A DNA stretch of 64,000 nt from NCBI RefSeq assembly GCF_902859915.1, contig NZ_CADIKK010000005.1:62001-126000 (forward strand). Direction: 5' to 3'. The DNA is from Paraburkholderia ultramafica (GTDB lineage Bacteria > Pseudomonadota > Gammaproteobacteria > Burkholderiales > Burkholderiaceae). Positions 43,264 to 53,282 of the stretch are shown here, piece by piece. The notes beneath the pieces are model-generated. The model was not told the DNA's origin. It did no database searches and was given only the letters and a program-made list of their open reading frames with translations. Numbering within the stretch: the first letter of the stretch is position 1; each line of letters begins with the position of its first letter. The translations under genes were made by a program, and so were the position numbers.

Positions 43264-43785
43264 CTACGCGTCGATCAGGTCGTCGAGCCGCAAACGTGCG
43301 ATGCGATAGATCTGATCGAGGCTCGCGCGCAATTCGTCGGCGCGGCTATTGTTCACCCGCGCCTCGAAGTTCGCGATGATGCCGTGACGGTCGTAGCCGC
43401 GCACCGCGAGGATGAACGGAAAGCCAAACTTGGCGCGATACGCGCTGTTCAGCGCAAGCAGCTTGTCGAACTCTTGCTGCGTGCACTGCGCGAGGCCCGC
43501 GCCGCTCTGCTCGCGCGTCGATTCGGCGGTCAGTTCACCGCGCACCGCGGCCTTGCCGGCGAGTTCCGGGTGGGCGTTGATCAGCGCCAGTTGCTTCTCT
43601 TCGCCGGCTGTTTCGACGATGCCCGACATCTTGCGATGCAGCTCGTCGATGCTCGCGAACGGCCGTTGCTGCGCGGCGACTTCCGCCACCCACGGCGAGT
43701 GCTCGAAAATGCCCGACAGCGCTGCGACGAACGCGTCGGTCGAGATACTGTTGAGTTGGTCCAGAGTGTATTGCATCGCCTTCAT
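43264..43785 (-). CDS. uraD: OHCU decarboxylase
   Basis: The enzyme decarboxylates OHCU to S-allantoin. The 173-residue all-helical protein has ALSGIFEHSPWVAEVA near the N terminus, NAHPELAGKAA with the catalytic His-Pro-Glu, and LNSAYRAKFGFPFILAVRG, all family hallmarks. Its ATG at 43785 overlaps the puuE stop by four bases. With HiuH and PuuD it completes the urate-to-allantoin sequence inside the window. The open frame extending upstream is antisense noise over puuE. Confidence 0.94.
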   Translation of the reverse strand: MKAMQYTLDQLNSISTDAFVAALSGIFEHSPWVAEVAAQQRPFASIDELHRKMSGIVETAGEEKQLALINAHPELAGKAAVRGELTAESTREQSGAGLAQCTQQEFDKLLALNSAYRAKFGFPFILAVRGYDRHGIIANFEARVNNSRADELRASLDQIYRIARLRLDDLIDA

Positions 43786-44732
43786 GCCGCTGCCCCGCGG
43801 TTGTTTTGCTGGTAAGGGTGATGTTCGCGCCAGTGCCGCGCGATATCGACGCGCCGCGTCACCCACACGCGATCGTGCTGTTCGATATGGTCGAGAAAAC
43901 GTTGCAGTGCCCGCAAGCGCCCCGGGCGTCCGAGCAGGCGGCAGTGCATGCCGATCGACAGCATCTTCGGCGCTACGTCGCCTTCTTCGTAGAGCACGTC
44001 GAAGGCGTCGCGCAGATAGGTGAAGAAGTGGTCCGCGGTATTGAAGCCTTGCGGGCTGGCAAAGCGCATGTCGTTGGTGTCGAGCGTGTACGGCACGATC
44101 AGTTGCGGCACTTTCGCGCCGCCCGTGACGTCGACGTCCATCCAGAACGGCAGGTCGTCGCCGTAGTAATCCGAGTCGTACAGGAAGCCGCCGTATTCGG
44201 CGACCAGACGATGCGTGTTGGGGCTGTCGCGGCCCGTGTACCAGCCAAGCGGCCGCTCGCCCGTCACGCGTTCGATCGCTTCCATGCCGAGACGCATGTG
44301 CTCCGCCTCTTGCTCCGGCGACACGTCCTGATAGTGAATCCAGCGATAGCCGTGGCACGCGATCTCATGCCCGAGTTCGACGAACGCGCGTGCCAGTTCC
44401 GGATGCCGTTCGATAGCCATGCCGACGCCGAACACCGTGAGCGGCAGGCTGCGTTTTTCGAATTCGCGCAGGATGCGCCACACGCCCGCGCGCGAACCGT
44501 ATTCGTAGATCGACTCCATGCTCATGTGGCGAGCCGGAAAGGACGCCGCGCCGACGATCTCCGACAGAAACTGCTCCGAGCCGGGGTCTCCATGCAGCAC
44601 GCAATTTTCACCGCCCTCTTCGTAGTTCAGGACGAATTGCACCGCGACTCGCGCTCGCCCCGGCCAGTTTGCCTGCACCGGGTGGCGGCCGTAGCCGATC
44701 AGATCGCGTGGGTAGTTCGGGTCGAGTGGCAT
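43782..44732 (-). CDS. puuE: Metal-independent allantoinase (polysaccharide-deacetylase fold)
   Basis: PuuE hydrolyses allantoin to allantoate using a deacetylase-like fold, unlike the amidohydrolase AllB. The 316-residue protein starts PNYPRDLIGYGRHPVQANWP and has VQFVLNYEEGGENCVLHGD, ELGHEIACHGYRWIHYQDV and the GWYTGRDSPNTHRL region, all characteristic. The fold's HxxxH-like motif reads CHGYRWIHY. It opens the puuE-uraD-alc-allA operon. A 264-bp gap without recognisable genes separates it from the racemase gene upstream. Confidence 0.94.
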   Translation of the reverse strand: MPLDPNYPRDLIGYGRHPVQANWPGRARVAVQFVLNYEEGGENCVLHGDPGSEQFLSEIVGAASFPARHMSMESIYEYGSRAGVWRILREFEKRSLPLTVFGVGMAIERHPELARAFVELGHEIACHGYRWIHYQDVSPEQEAEHMRLGMEAIERVTGERPLGWYTGRDSPNTHRLVAEYGGFLYDSDYYGDDLPFWMDVDVTGGAKVPQLIVPYTLDTNDMRFASPQGFNTADHFFTYLRDAFDVLYEEGDVAPKMLSIGMHCRLLGRPGRLRALQRFLDHIEQHDRVWVTRRVDIARHWREHHPYQQNNRGAAA

Positions 44733-44997
44733 GGTTTGACGGATGCGTAGTGACGGTACGTAAAGTTCGCGAGGCGCTCACGCGGCGGGCACGTGGGCAT
44801 CGCGTGGGCCTGCTTGCGGGGTGCCTGTGAGTCACGCCGGCGCGGATGCAAACACAGCGGAATCAGCGGTAAAAAAGCCCTTCTGGCACCCGCGCCGAGT
44901 TGGACCAGTGTAGCGAAAACGTCCGGGTGCGCCCATACACCGGGCCAGATAGTGCGTGTCAGACTGAATGTATGTGCTGCTCCCGGTTTTCTAGTGT

Positions 44998-45843
44998 TTA
45001 CCCGCAGCAGATCCGCGGCTTAGCGCTTTCAGTGCTCTCGTCGTTTTGCTGCGCAAGCGCGGAAGAAACGCCGGTGGAGCCACGCGGCGGCTGCGGATTC
45101 AGAGCGGCCCCGCTCGGGCTGAAGGCGGCCAGCGCGCCGTCGTAGCGCTTGGCCAGCGGCCGCGCGTAGTCGCCGCGCTTGGCGGTCGACAGGCGCAGTG
45201 CAACCAGCGCCTCGGTCCACTTCACGGCCGCCGTCACACCCTCGATCACCGGCGCGCCCAACGCGTCTTCGATCTCCGCGCACAACTCGGCCATCCCCGC
45301 GCAACCGAGCACGATCGCGTCCGACCCGTCCTCGGCCAGCGCGCGCCGGCATTCGTCGAGGATGATGCGGCGCGCCGCCGAGCCGGGCTTGTCGAGATCG
45401 AGCACCGCGACGTCGGTCGCGCGGACGTTGCGGCAAAAGCGCTTCATGCCGTAGCGCTCGGCGAGATGCCACGCCATGCCGCACGTGCGCGCGAGCGTCG
45501 TCACCACCGAGAAGCCCGGCGCCAGCACGCTCGCCGCGTGCATCGCCGCTTCCGCGATGCCGATCACCGGGCCGCGCGCCAGTTCGCGCGCGGCGTACAG
45601 ACCGGGATCGCCGAAACAGGCGATCACATAACCGTCGCAGCCTGCGCGCTCGCCCGCGGCGACCTCGGCCAGCAAGCCCGGCGTGGCGAGCGCTTCGTCG
45701 TAATAGCCCTCGATCGACGGCGGCCCCATGGTCGGATTCACTGCGATCACCTCGGTGCCGGGTGCCGCGACGTCGCGCGCGCAGCGGCCCATCGCCTCGG
45801 TCATACGTTGGGTCGTGTTGGGGTTGATCAGTTTGATGCGCAT
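44998..45843 (-). CDS. Hydantoin/allantoin racemase (Asp/Glu racemase superfamily)
   Basis: A cofactor-independent racemase that probably interconverts R- and S-allantoin. The N terminus MRIKLINPNTTQRMTEAMG is typical of hydantoin racemases. The two catalytic cysteines are in VIACFGDPGLYAARE (about 76) and IVLGCAGMAEL (about 181). The start is the ATG at 45843, which gives 281 residues; that exceeds the usual ~240 because of a Ser/Pro-rich C-terminal tail of about 35 residues. It follows the NCS1 permease gene and precedes puuE. Confidence 0.88.
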   Translation of the reverse strand: MRIKLINPNTTQRMTEAMGRCARDVAAPGTEVIAVNPTMGPPSIEGYYDEALATPGLLAEVAAGERAGCDGYVIACFGDPGLYAARELARGPVIGIAEAAMHAASVLAPGFSVVTTLARTCGMAWHLAERYGMKRFCRNVRATDVAVLDLDKPGSAARRIILDECRRALAEDGSDAIVLGCAGMAELCAEIEDALGAPVIEGVTAAVKWTEALVALRLSTAKRGDYARPLAKRYDGALAAFSPSGAALNPQPPRGSTGVSSALAQQNDESTESAKPRICCG

Positions 45844-45869
45844 ATCGACTCCTGTTGCGGCGCCCTGAA

Positions 45870-45916
45870 TGAAGTCCTCTTCGGGGACGCCTCGAAGGAA
45901 GTCCCCTGGGGCACCG
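45870..45916 (-). repeat. Dispersed repeat with AGGGGACTTCCTTC core, copy B
   Basis: On the minus strand the sequence reads GCCCCAGGGGACTTCCTTCG followed by AGGCGTCCCCGAAGAGGACT, related to the element at 38857. It fills the gap between the permease stop and the racemase start. Confidence 0.5.
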
Positions 45917-45922
45917 GGAAAC

Positions 45923-47404
45923 TCAGCGTGCAAGAACGCGATAGAACAGCGCACCCAGCCCCGCGCCGATGAACCACGAGAAATTCGCCATACCGTCGAG
46001 CCCCGGCGTCATCACGCAGATCACGGCGATCAGCGCGGCCGGCAGCAACGCGGCCACGGCCCGGTAGTTGACGCCGTTGCGATACCAGTACGAGCCAGTC
46101 GGCGCCACCGTGTACAGATCGTCGAGCACGATCTTCTGACGCTTCACGAGATAGTAGTCAACGATCAGGACCCCGTACAAAGGTCCGATGAAGCTGCCGA
46201 GCACGTCGAGCGTGTAATGGATCACGGCCGGGTTGTTGAACAGATTCCACGGCGTGATGAAGATCGATGCCACCGCCGCGAGCATCCCGCCCGCACGCCA
46301 GCTGATCAGGCGCGGCGCGACGTTCGAGAAGTCGAAGGCCGGCGACACGAAATTGGCCACGATGTTGATGCCGATCGTCGCGATCGTGAAGGTCAGCGCG
46401 CCGAGGATCACCGCGGTCGGATAGTCGATATGGCCGACCGTTTCGACCGGGTCCGTAATCAGCTCGCCGAACACCGGCAGCGTGGCCGCGGTCGTGATCA
46501 CCGTCACCAGCGAGAAGGCGAGAAAGTTGACCGGCAGTCCCCAGAAGTTGCCGCGCTTCACGCTGCGAAAGCTTTTGCCATAGCGCGAAAAGTCGCCGAA
46601 ATTCAGCATTGGACCAGAGAAGTACGACACCACCAGCGAGATCGCCGTGATCATCACCGGCACCACCTGCATGCCGTGATATTTGACGCCGCCCAGGTTG
46701 ATGCCGATGTTGCGCCACCCCGCGCGATACACCATGTAGCCGGCAAGAATGAACATCACCACGTAGACGGCGGGACCGGCGAAGTCGATGAACTTCTTGA
46801 TCGTCTCCATGCCGTGCCAGAACACCAGCGCCTGCAACACCCACAGCAGCATGAAGCCGACCCAGCCGAGCGTCGACAGGCCCATGAAGCCATGATGATG
46901 AACGTCGGCATACGGCAGCAACGCGGGGATGAACTTGAGCACCACGATCACCAGCGCGCTCGACGCCAGATAGGTCTGAATGCCGTACCACGCGACCGCA
47001 ATCAGGCCGCGAATCACCGCGGGAATATTCGCGCCGAGCACGCCGAAGGTTGCGCGGCACGCCACCGGATAAGGCACGCCGTTCGTCTGACTCGGCTTGG
47101 CGATCAGGTTGCACAGCAGGTTGACGATCGTGATGCCGACCAGCAGCGCGACCAGCACCTGCCAGCTCGTCAGGCCGAGCGCGAACAGACTGCCCGCGAA
47201 CACATAGCCGCCGACGCTGTGCACGTCCGACATCCAGAACGCGAAGATGTTGTACGCGCCCCAGGTTTGATGGCGCAGCGGCGCGAGGTCCGCGTTGTAG
47301 AGCCGCTCGCTGTAGCCAGCCGGCAGCGACGGATCGGCGGACGCGCCGTCGTCGGCGTACGTGGAAATGGTGGGACTGCCTGGCGCTGCACTGAACTGAG
47401 CCAT
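45923..47404 (-). CDS. NCS1-family allantoin/hydantoin/nucleobase permease
   Basis: A cation-coupled inner-membrane importer with about 12 helices in 493 residues. The N-terminal part YNADLAPLRHQTWGAYNIFA followed by FWMSDVHSVGGYVFA is the NCS1 hallmark; IAKPSQTNGVPYPVACRATF and YYLVKRQKIVLDDLY are also typical. Its position upstream of racemase, allantoinase and allantoicase genes makes allantoin the likeliest substrate, although uracil and hydantoin permeases are close relatives. The ATG at 47404 is preceded by a strong AAGGAGGA. Confidence 0.9.
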   Translation of the reverse strand: MAQFSAAPGSPTISTYADDGASADPSLPAGYSERLYNADLAPLRHQTWGAYNIFAFWMSDVHSVGGYVFAGSLFALGLTSWQVLVALLVGITIVNLLCNLIAKPSQTNGVPYPVACRATFGVLGANIPAVIRGLIAVAWYGIQTYLASSALVIVVLKFIPALLPYADVHHHGFMGLSTLGWVGFMLLWVLQALVFWHGMETIKKFIDFAGPAVYVVMFILAGYMVYRAGWRNIGINLGGVKYHGMQVVPVMITAISLVVSYFSGPMLNFGDFSRYGKSFRSVKRGNFWGLPVNFLAFSLVTVITTAATLPVFGELITDPVETVGHIDYPTAVILGALTFTIATIGINIVANFVSPAFDFSNVAPRLISWRAGGMLAAVASIFITPWNLFNNPAVIHYTLDVLGSFIGPLYGVLIVDYYLVKRQKIVLDDLYTVAPTGSYWYRNGVNYRAVAALLPAALIAVICVMTPGLDGMANFSWFIGAGLGALFYRVLAR

Positions 47405-47743
47405 GATTCCTCCTTGAGATTGGGACCATCGATAACCGCATCGACGGACGTTGCATCGGCCATGCCAGTCGCGCCCTCCTCGCCCGCCCTGGGGTGAAGA
47501 AGTCGGCGCGATCTGTGCGGGCCGTGCCGCGGGTGTCTCCGTACTGAAGTACTTGTGGTTATCGCATCGCCAGCCGCCGCGGATTCCCGGCGATGCGTCG
47601 CTGCTCGAAATCCGTCGTGTAGCGGCGGACACGCGTGCGCAAGCCGGCAGCGCTCACGCCAAGCCGCCCTGCAACGCCTGATTCGGTTCAGTTCAATTCA
47701 GTGCGGCGCGCACCGCCAACGGGCGCGCGCCTTGCTGCTTGCC

Positions 47744-48484
47744 TCAGCCCGGTGTGGAGCTGGCTTTGGAGGCATCCTTCGGCGCCACGCTCAGCGCGCC
47801 GAACACTTCATGCAGGTCCGCCGCGCCACGTGCGGGACGCTCCAGCATCTTCAACTCGACGCTTTGCAGATGGCGCGACATCAGTGCCGCCGCCTCTTTT
47901 GCATCGCCGGCGTCGAGCGCGGCGAGAATCGCTGCATGGTCTTCGAACGAGCAAGGGCTCTTTCCGAGCGACTCGTACAGCGCGGAGATCAGCGTCGAGC
48001 GCGCGACCAGCCCGTTCAGGCAGTCGCACAGTACGGCGTTGCCGGTGAGTCCGGCCAACTCGGTATGGAACTCGCCCGACAGGCGAATCCACGCCGGGAA
48101 ATCACGTGTTTCGAACGCTTTGCGTTCACGGCCGATCATGCTGCCGATGCTATTCAAACGCCGCATGCCATGACCGTTGCAAATCTTTTCGACCACCGCG
48201 AGTTCAATGATCCGGCGCATTTCGAACACCTCATGCACTTCCTGCAGCGACGGACTCGCGACGAACGCACCGCGATTCGGTTCGAGGTCAACGAGGCGGT
48301 CGGTCGCCAGTTGCGCGAGCGCCTGCCGGATCGGGCCGCGCTTCACGCCGAATACTTCGCACAACTGCGCTTCGGTCAGCTTGGCGCCGGGTGCGAGCCG
48401 ATGCTCGAGGATTGCGGCGCGGATGCGCTCGGCAATCGCTTCGGGTTTCGAACTGTTCGCGGCGGCGGAGTCTGTGTCGGACAT
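47744..48484 (-). CDS. GntR-family (FCD) transcriptional regulator
   Basis: The N-terminal winged helix-turn-helix (AIAERIRAAILEHRLAPGAK, then LCEVFGVKRGPIRQALAQLA) is of GntR type, followed by an FCD ligand domain with MRRIIELAVVEKI and the metal-ligand-like residues in SGEFHTELAGL and FEDHAAILAALDAGD. It lies just upstream of the NCS1 permease and the ureide operons, on the same strand, so it probably represses them until a ureide binds. The ATG at 48484 is used. A 9-bp inverted repeat 42 bp upstream suggests autoregulation. Confidence 0.9.
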   Translation of the reverse strand: MSDTDSAAANSSKPEAIAERIRAAILEHRLAPGAKLTEAQLCEVFGVKRGPIRQALAQLATDRLVDLEPNRGAFVASPSLQEVHEVFEMRRIIELAVVEKICNGHGMRRLNSIGSMIGRERKAFETRDFPAWIRLSGEFHTELAGLTGNAVLCDCLNGLVARSTLISALYESLGKSPCSFEDHAAILAALDAGDAKEAAALMSRHLQSVELKMLERPARGAADLHEVFGALSVAPKDASKASSTPG

Positions 48485-48525
48485 GATCTGCGTCTCGGTA
48501 TGTTGGTCATCATAGGATGGACACA

Positions 48526-48565
48526 AAGATTGTCAACAATTTTTATCTCGAATATCGACAATCTT
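48526..48565. promoter_or_regulatory. Inverted repeat upstream of the GntR gene, candidate operator
   Basis: AAGATTGTC and GACAATCTT form a perfect 9-bp inverted repeat around 22 AT-rich bases. The left arm overlaps a nearly palindromic TTGTCAACAA of the size usually bound by FCD-type GntR dimers. It is well placed for autoregulation. Confidence 0.6.
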
Positions 48566-48765
48566 CAAGATGGGGTTGGGCTACAGGTTAAGCGGTAGGC
48601 GCCACCAGCAAGGCGTGGCTTCAATAGCAGTTTAATTAGGTGACGTGGAGACTGTCTATTGCAGGCGTGTTTTGTCAACAAAACGTGAGACATTCACGGG
48701 ACGGACTGCTCGCGGTGAGAAGTGAATTACTGACCGTTAGTTGCGTTATTTAGGCAAAAAGAGAG

Positions 48766-48785
48766 CGGGCAACCGCCCGCTTCGC
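48766..48785 (-). terminator. Terminator after the LD-carboxypeptidase gene
   Basis: A perfect stem (AGCGGGC / GCCCGCT) with a 4-6 nt loop lies about 10 bp after the stop and is followed by a T-rich tail on the minus strand. Confidence 0.75.
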
Positions 48786-48794
48786 TCCGTCAGC

Positions 48795-49721
48795 TCAGCC
48801 GAGACACGGATAGCCCGCCAGCATCAGCTTGAACCCGTGCGCATCGGCGACGAGATGCGCGTCCGCACCCACCGGCAAGGTCAGCATGTTGCGGACATGC
48901 CCGAATTGCAGACCCGTGACGATCGGAATGCCGATCAACGACCTCACCTGCTCGATCATCGCGTGCAGGTCGTAGCCGTTGTCGTAGTCGTACGGTTTGC
49001 TGCCTGAGAAGTCGCCCAGCACGAGAGCCTGCTGCTGCGCGAGGATGCCGGCCAGGTGCAGTTGATAAATCATCCGCTCCACCCGAAACGGCTGCTCGTT
49101 GACGTCCTCGATAAACAGGATGCCGCCCTGCACCGGCGGCATATACGGCGTGCCGATCAGCGACGCCAGCACCGCCAGATTGCCGCCCCACAGCATGCCC
49201 GACACGTCGACCGAATGCGCTTGCGGCGTGTTGCTCGTCACCGTCATGGTCGGCTTCGTCAGCGCCGACCAGAAGTGGTGCATCGTGAATTCGCTGAGAT
49301 CCTCCGCGCCGAAGTCGCTCACCAGCATCGGGCCGCCGAACGTTTTGACGCCGGCACGCGCCAGCAGCGCGAGCTGGATCGCGGTGAAGTCGCTATGCCC
49401 GACCAGCGCGACCGGCTGATCGGTCAGCCGCCGTTGCAGCCCTTCATAGTCGAGCCCGTGCAGGATGCGCACCGCGCCATAACCGCCGCGCACGGCCAGC
49501 ACCACGTCGGGCAGCTCACGCGAGGGATCGGCGAGCCGGTTCAGATCTGCCGCGCGCTCGCCGTCGGTGCCGGCGAAGCGCTGATAGCGGCGCGTCGCCG
49601 CCTCCTCGCCGCCGACGCGGTGCCCCTGCGCATGCAGGCGATGCAGCGCGCGATGCAGCGCCTCCGAGTCATGCGGATACCCGGACGGCGCGATCAGTTC
49701 GAAGTTGCGATGAACGGTCAT
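48795..49721 (-). CDS. ldcA: Murein LD-carboxypeptidase (S66 family)
   Basis: A cytoplasmic serine peptidase that removes the terminal D-Ala from recycled murein tetrapeptides. The nucleophile is in LVGHSDFTAIQ (Ser110). The Glu of the S66 triad is likely in GGILFIEDVNEQPF, and the His lies near the C terminus, in the region with QFGHVRNMLTLPVG. The 308-residue size is typical. The ATG at 49721 is preferred to a TTG two codons upstream. It lies 27 bp after tadA and may be co-transcribed with it. Confidence 0.9.
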   Translation of the reverse strand: MTVHRNFELIAPSGYPHDSEALHRALHRLHAQGHRVGGEEAATRRYQRFAGTDGERAADLNRLADPSRELPDVVLAVRGGYGAVRILHGLDYEGLQRRLTDQPVALVGHSDFTAIQLALLARAGVKTFGGPMLVSDFGAEDLSEFTMHHFWSALTKPTMTVTSNTPQAHSVDVSGMLWGGNLAVLASLIGTPYMPPVQGGILFIEDVNEQPFRVERMIYQLHLAGILAQQQALVLGDFSGSKPYDYDNGYDLHAMIEQVRSLIGIPIVTGLQFGHVRNMLTLPVGADAHLVADAHGFKLMLAGYPCLG

Positions 49722-49748
49722 TGGCAAGACCTGTTGGACGTAGTTGTT

Positions 49749-50893
<1,145 letters not shown>

Positions 50894-51132
50894 CGGCAAT
50901 CCACTACGTTGCGGCTCAAGCATTCTATCAGGGAGCGCACGACCGTTCCGATTGTCCGGCTGGCAAATCTTGCCACTTTTCAGATTTTGCGTATTTGGGG
51001 GCGCATGAGTGTGGGCTAGAGTGAGAGATTCGCCCGAGCGGCGCGTTTCGCCGCGACAGAACCGCCAAAAAGTCTTCCAGCAGGCGACCCCGCTCGTGCC
51101 CCTGCTCTTCGCTCCCCGAGGTCCCTGACGCT

Positions 51133-51354
51133 ATGCGATCCGGAATGATCGACCCACGATTCAACCGCCCCGTCGCGACATCCGCCGCGTGCCCTGCGCG
51201 GCCGTGCAAGCGCCTATTCCGACCATGGCTGCGCGCGACCCTGGCAGCCACGATCATGTCGATGGCGCTGTCCGGTTGCGGCGTATTTTGCGGTGGCGCC
51301 GGTGGAAGCGGCGGCGGCTTTGCCGCCGGTTGCGGGACGGGTGTGCGGTTTTGA
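51133..51354 (+). CDS. Small Gly-rich lipoprotein
   Basis: A 73-residue protein with a basic N terminus, a hydrophobic stretch (ATLAATIMSMALSGC) and a lipobox LSGC that would be cleaved to leave a short Gly/Cys-rich mature peptide of about 26 residues. An ATG four codons later is an alternative start. No function is recognised. It is convergent with the RNA ligase gene. Confidence 0.6.
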   Translation: MRSGMIDPRFNRPVATSAACPARPCKRLFRPWLRATLAATIMSMALSGCGVFCGGAGGSGGGFAAGCGTGVRF

Positions 51355-51404
51355 TCCGACGCCCATTGGCATGGGCGTCACCCACGCTCGACGCGCGCCG
51401 CAGG

Positions 51405-52010
51405 TCATGACTCGCCACCCACTAGCGGCCAGCGCGCCAGCGCAACATGCCGGGTACGCCCAAGCAAACTGTGCATCAACGCAAACTCCCGCACGTTCCA
51501 GCACACCGGTTCAACGGGGCGTACGGCGGCCCAAGGCATGCCATACGCCAACGTGACATGCGGCGTATAAGGCGCGGCGATTGAACCTGCGCGATCGCCC
51601 AGACCAGCGTCTTGCAACGCATGTCCCAGCGCGCCGTGAAGCGCATGAAGACCCTCGACGCCGTCGCCCCCGCTCAACACCATGGGCCCCGGCCGCGGTT
51701 TCGACGCAAAGCTGACGACCGAGTCGAATTCGACTGTGAATGGCGCCATGCTGATCGACGCGGCCGCCCGCATCGCGGCCTCGACTCGATCGCGCGGCAA
51801 GCCGCCCGCGAAATTCCCGAGGTGCAGCAAGGTGACGTGCAAGCGGCCAGCCGCGAGCGGTTTGCTACGGGCGCGCGTTGCCCCGCAAAGCTGTTGGGCA
51901 AGCTTCGAGATGCTGGTCGCCGTGTGGGTATCCGGGAAGACGGCGAAAAACAGGCCGTCTGTCGGCGTTGGCGGCGCTTCGAGCCCGGGCAGCCAGAGTT
52001 GTTCAGGCAT
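51405..52010 (-). CDS. 2'-5' RNA ligase family protein (ThpR-like)
   Basis: A member of the 2H phosphoesterase superfamily. Both HxT motifs are present as RLHVTLLHLG (His58) and YTPHVTLAYG (His151), so the paired catalytic His residues are intact. In vivo such proteins act as RNA 2',3'-cyclic phosphodiesterases or ligases. The 201-residue chain starts at the ATG at 52010 (MPEQLWLPGL), which fits the family. Confidence 0.88.
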   Translation of the reverse strand: MPEQLWLPGLEAPPTPTDGLFFAVFPDTHTATSISKLAQQLCGATRARSKPLAAGRLHVTLLHLGNFAGGLPRDRVEAAMRAAASISMAPFTVEFDSVVSFASKPRPGPMVLSGGDGVEGLHALHGALGHALQDAGLGDRAGSIAAPYTPHVTLAYGMPWAAVRPVEPVCWNVREFALMHSLLGRTRHVALARWPLVGGES

Positions 52011-52169
52011 GTTGTTCCTGACCGGGTAAAGCCGGCATGTAGATGGATCTCCGTTCACGGTGCGCACTCGCCCGCGAGTCTGATCGTTTCAGACGACACA
52101 TTGTGAGAGGCTCTGCGGTTTAGGTATGCTTCAAGGTAGATGCCAACAATCTGAGGCGGGAGCACGGAA

Positions 52170-53099
52170 ATGACCGCGCTTGCTGAAAGCATCGGCAATA
52201 ACAGGCCACGCAAATCGAAACTGATATTAGCCATCCTGACCATGTGCTGCCTGTGCCACGGCCTGCTCGCGCGGGCGGCGGACGATGCTGCGAGCTTGCG
52301 CGAAAAATACCAGAGCCTCACGCAACAGCTCAAACATAATCAGTTCCAGCGTCCGCTGTATCTTGAATCGGCGGAGTCACCGTCCGCGCTCAAGGGCGAC
52401 ATTTACGCCGTGGTGGACTACCCGTTCGCTACGGTCAGCGGCGCGCTCGATGACCCCGCGCACGGCCCTGCCAACTGGTGCGATGTGCTGATACTGCACC
52501 TCAATACCAAGTATTGTCATGCGTCAACCAGCGCCAACGGCGACATGCTGAGCGTGAATATTGGCAAAAAGGTCGAACAGAAACTCGCGGACACCTACCG
52601 CGTGCAATTCAATTACCGCGCGGCAGCCACAAGCCTGGAATACTTCCAGGTGGACCTCGACGCCGACCGCGGTCCGCTGAGCACCAAGGACTACCGTATC
52701 GTGCTCGAAGCGGTCGGCATCGATGCCAACCGGACCTTTCTGCACCTGACCTACTCGTACGGCTACGGCATGGCGGGGCGCATCGCCATGAAAACCTATC
52801 TGGCGACCATTGGCAGCGATAAGGTCGGTTTTACCACCGCCGGAGGCCCGTCGTCCGGGCAGGCTGAATACATCGGCGGAGTTCGCGGCCTGGTGGAACG
52901 CAATACCATGCGCTACTACCTGGCGATAGACTCGTATCTTGGCGCGCTGTCCAGCCCGGCCGCCAGGCGTCTGGAGCAACGCCTCACCAACTGGTTCAAT
53001 GCAACTGAACAGTATCCGCGACAGCTGCATGAGGTCAGCCGGCAGGAATATCTCCAGATGAAATACAAGGAGTACGAACGCCAGCAGACGGAACAATAG
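52170..53099 (+). CDS. Secreted or periplasmic protein of unknown function
   Basis: I do not recognise this family. The first ~37 residues look like a signal peptide with a long basic n-region (NNRPRKSKLILAILTMCCLC, cleavage probably after ARA). The mature protein of about 270 residues is mixed alpha/beta, with two cysteines (WCDVLILHLNTKYCHAS) and a Tyr-rich region (LTYSYGYGMAGRIAMKTYLA). The C terminus is a charged helix (RQEYLQMKYKEYERQQTEQ). It is on the same strand as the next glycosidase gene but 183 bp away. Confidence 0.75.
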   Translation: MTALAESIGNNRPRKSKLILAILTMCCLCHGLLARAADDAASLREKYQSLTQQLKHNQFQRPLYLESAESPSALKGDIYAVVDYPFATVSGALDDPAHGPANWCDVLILHLNTKYCHASTSANGDMLSVNIGKKVEQKLADTYRVQFNYRAAATSLEYFQVDLDADRGPLSTKDYRIVLEAVGIDANRTFLHLTYSYGYGMAGRIAMKTYLATIGSDKVGFTTAGGPSSGQAEYIGGVRGLVERNTMRYYLAIDSYLGALSSPAARRLEQRLTNWFNATEQYPRQLHEVSRQEYLQMKYKEYERQQTEQ

Positions 53100-53282
53100 G
53101 CAGGTGGCACACCGCGCCGGCACCGCACCATGCCGGCGGCCTGTTTCTCGAGCCGAGCCGAGCCGGGCGCGCTAACGCGATGCGACCCGGGTTCACACGC
53201 CATCTACAGGCGCGCACATGACTGCGACAGTGCCTTCTACGACCTGAAAGAATGCACTCGCTGAATCCGCCCGAAGTACTCT

